Source: Rhodocyclaceae bacterium (GTDB lineage Bacteria; Pseudomonadota; Gammaproteobacteria; Burkholderiales; Rhodocyclaceae). From it: a stretch of DNA of 33,165 nucleotides. The notes under the pieces were generated by a model. It searched no databases and had not been told where the DNA came from. It worked only from the letters and a program-made list of their open reading frames with translations. This document shows, piece after piece, positions 31,915 through 33,165 of this stretch; within the stretch, counting starts at the first letter, position 1, and each line of letters starts with the position of its first letter. The stretch spans positions 1-33,165 of the forward strand of contig JANJTW010000244.1 of the NCBI GenBank assembly GCA_024710925.1, in the 5' to 3' direction. The translations under genes and the position numbers were made by a program.

Positions 31915-32592
31915 ATGGCGATCACCGACTGGCCGGAGGACGAGCGTCCGCGCGAGCGCCTGCTGGCGCGCGGCGCCGCCGCCGTTTCCGACGCCGAACT
32001 GCTGGCCATTTTCCTGCGCGTCGGCGTGCGCGGAAAGAGCGCTGTCGACCTCGGGCGCGAGCTGCTCGCCCGCTTCGGCAGCCTCAACCGCCTGTTCGCC
32101 GCGCCGCTCGCCGAATTCGCCGCGGTGCCCGGCATGGGAACGGCCAAGTACGCGCAGCTGCAGGCGGTGCTGGAAATGGCGAGGCGCGCGCTCGGCGAGC
32201 GGCTGGCGGCGCGCGAGCTGCTGTCGTCGCCGCAGGCGGTGCGCGACTACCTGCGCCTGTCGCTGGCCGGGCTGCCGCACGAGGTCTTCGTCGCCCTCTG
32301 GCTGGATGCGCAGAACCGGCTGATTGCCTGCGAGGAGCTGTTCCGCGGCACGCTGACGCAGACCGCGGTCTATCCGCGCGAGGTGGTCAAGCGTGCATTG
32401 GCGCGGAATGCGGCGGCGGTGATCCTTGCCCACAACCACCCGTCCGGGCTGGCCGAGCCATCGGCCGCCGACGAGGCGCTGACGCGGGCGCTCAAGGAAG
32501 CGCTGGCGCTGGTCGATGTGCGCGTGCTCGACCATTTCATCGTCGCCGGCACGGCGCCGCCGCTGTCGCTGGCCGAGCGGGGGCGCGTATGA
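31915..32592 (+). CDS. radC: RadC family JAB/MPN-domain protein
   Basis: This is a 225-residue protein. The N-terminal helix-hairpin-helix-like region includes [13 protein letters not shown] and a [13 protein letters not shown] segment. The C-terminal JAB/MPN domain has the metal motif (AHNHPSG then 6 residues and AD, near 175-188), with an upstream catalytic Glu in [10 protein letters not shown]. RadC proteins were once linked to DNA repair, but their biochemical role is not settled. The start is ATG 31915 with GAGGGG upstream. It lies divergently from coaBC and upstream of rpmB, as in E. coli. The next gene begins 31 bp downstream. Confidence 0.95.
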   Translation: MAITDWPEDERPRERLLARGAAAVSDAELLAIFLRVGVRGKSAVDLGRELLARFGSLNRLFAAPLAEFAAVPGMGTAKYAQLQAVLEMARRALGERLAARELLSSPQAVRDYLRLSLAGLPHEVFVALWLDAQNRLIACEELFRGTLTQTAVYPREVVKRALARNAAAVILAHNHPSGLAEPSAADEALTRALKEALALVDVRVLDHFIVAGTAPPLSLAERGRV

Positions 32593-32623
32593 AATTGCCG
32601 TTCGTTTTCCCGGGAGCCGGAAA

Positions 32624-33022
32624 ATGCCGATGACGATCCTGTTTTGTGCCGCCGTGGCGCTGGTGCTGCTGCACGAGATCGAAACCTCGCTCGCTGCCTA
32701 CGGTTTCGTGGACTGGCGGGAGGTTGCCCGCCTGCCGGCGTTGCGGCGCGTGCCGGTACGCCTGGCCGGCCTGCTCGTGCTCGCCACGCTGGCGGTCGCC
32801 GAAGCGGGGCTGGCCGACGACGGCCGGGGTGGCGTCGCCGAGACGCTGCTCCTCGTTTTGATCGGCTACGCCGCCGTCGCCTACCGGGTGATCGTGCTGC
32901 ACGAGCAGCGGGCGGCGTTCGGCCGGCAGGGGTTGCGGCGCGCCCGGGCAGCGATCTTCGGTCTCGGGGCCGGCGTGCTGGCCGCTTACGCGTATGCGGC
33001 GCTCGGGCCGCTTGTCGGGTAG
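32624..33022 (+). CDS. Small multi-pass membrane protein of unknown function
   Basis: This is a 132-residue protein with about three or four hydrophobic segments: about 2-15 (ILFCAAVALVLLHE), 42-55, 75-92 (ETLLLVLIGYAAVAYRVIVL) and 110-128. Arg-rich loops lie between them. GGGAG lies 7 nt before ATG 32624. I do not recognise the family. It sits between radC and rpmB, where E. coli has nothing, and is transcribed with radC or by read-through. A sigma-70 promoter for rpmB begins 22 bp after its stop. Confidence 0.65.
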   Translation: MPMTILFCAAVALVLLHEIETSLAAYGFVDWREVARLPALRRVPVRLAGLLVLATLAVAEAGLADDGRGGVAETLLLVLIGYAAVAYRVIVLHEQRAAFGRQGLRRARAAIFGLGAGVLAAYAYAALGPLVG

Positions 33023-33043
33023 GTCGGGCGGCGCGAAAAGAGC

Positions 33044-33073
33044 TTGATATTTTTCGGGAAGTTGGATTAGAAT
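33044..33073 (+). promoter_or_regulatory. Sigma-70 promoter of rpmB
   Basis: TTGATA (33044-33049) and TAGAAT (33068-33073) are separated by 18 bp. The start point would fall about 35 bp before the rpmB ATG. This is the clearest promoter in the window. Confidence 0.75.
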
Positions 33074-33115
33074 CGCCGGCTTTCCTCTTCCAAGATTACT
33101 AACGGAGCAACAACC

Positions 33116-33165
33116 ATGGCGCGAGTCTGCCAAGTGACGGGCAAAGCCCCGATGGTTGGGAACCA
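33116..33165 (+). CDS. rpmB: 50S ribosomal protein L28 (5' part only)
   Basis: Only the first 16 codons are in the window: MARVCQVTGKAPMVGN. This is the conserved start of L28, whose family usually begins MARVCQVTGK(G/R)P. GGAG is spaced 8 nt before the ATG. The rest of the gene, and probably rpmG after it, lies beyond the right edge. Confidence 0.95.
   Translation, partial: MARVCQVTGKAPMVGN

Noticed and set aside
1-33165. CRISPR arrays, tRNA or rRNA genes, riboswitches
   Set aside because: No regularly spaced repeats, cloverleaf-like or rRNA-like segments were seen; gaps between genes are nearly all under 300 bp.

Overview
The window is about 33 kb of very GC-rich, densely coding chromosomal DNA. 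It looks like a betaproteobacterium, most plausibly of the Rhodocyclales. The evidence is strong GC bias at third positions, many GTG or TTG starts, a MutL that carries the endonuclease motif, a block related to dut-coaBC/radC-rpmB, mutL next to miaA, and an unusually high density of signalling genes. Only the sequence was read; no database search was possible, so the genus is an inference. I saw no rRNA, tRNA or CRISPR. The only mobile-element trace is a transposase-like tail at the left edge.

Region 1 (1-9011) is a signalling block. A transposase-like C-terminus is followed by a leftward pair, an HD-GYP protein and a Cache-type chemoreceptor. A rightward operon comes next: a PhnD-like periplasmic binding protein, a hybrid histidine kinase, a REC-GGDEF diguanylate cyclase and a protein made only of two receiver domains. 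Region 2 (8992-15444, leftward) has a 4-helix-bundle-type chemoreceptor, a lipoprotein solute-binding protein, a PAS histidine kinase without an adjacent regulator, and an HI0933/BaiN-type flavoprotein. Both blocks pair a periplasmic binding protein with a kinase and have no transporter genes.

Region 3 (15554-24221) is mostly housekeeping. mutL and miaA run leftward, with a 39-codon ORF bridging them by 4-nt overlaps. Rightward lie a DedA membrane protein, an unknown lipoprotein, purN, a DUF3108 protein, an RsmB/NOP-type RNA methyltransferase and a MscS channel.

Region 4 (24221-29172, leftward) holds a GGDEF-EAL protein coupled to an 84-residue protein, then an RstA/RstB-like two-component system, then a 50-residue unknown protein. 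The last gene is preceded by 10-bp direct repeats that partly match the RstA box and is followed by an intrinsic terminator. This is the best candidate for something undescribed.

Region 5 (29266-33165) has dsbB behind a cysteine-containing upstream ORF, then dut, a 66-residue membrane protein and coaBC (leftward), and radC, a 132-residue membrane protein and the start of rpmB (rightward). The dut/coaBC versus radC/rpmB arrangement is the same as in E. coli, but with two small membrane-protein genes added.
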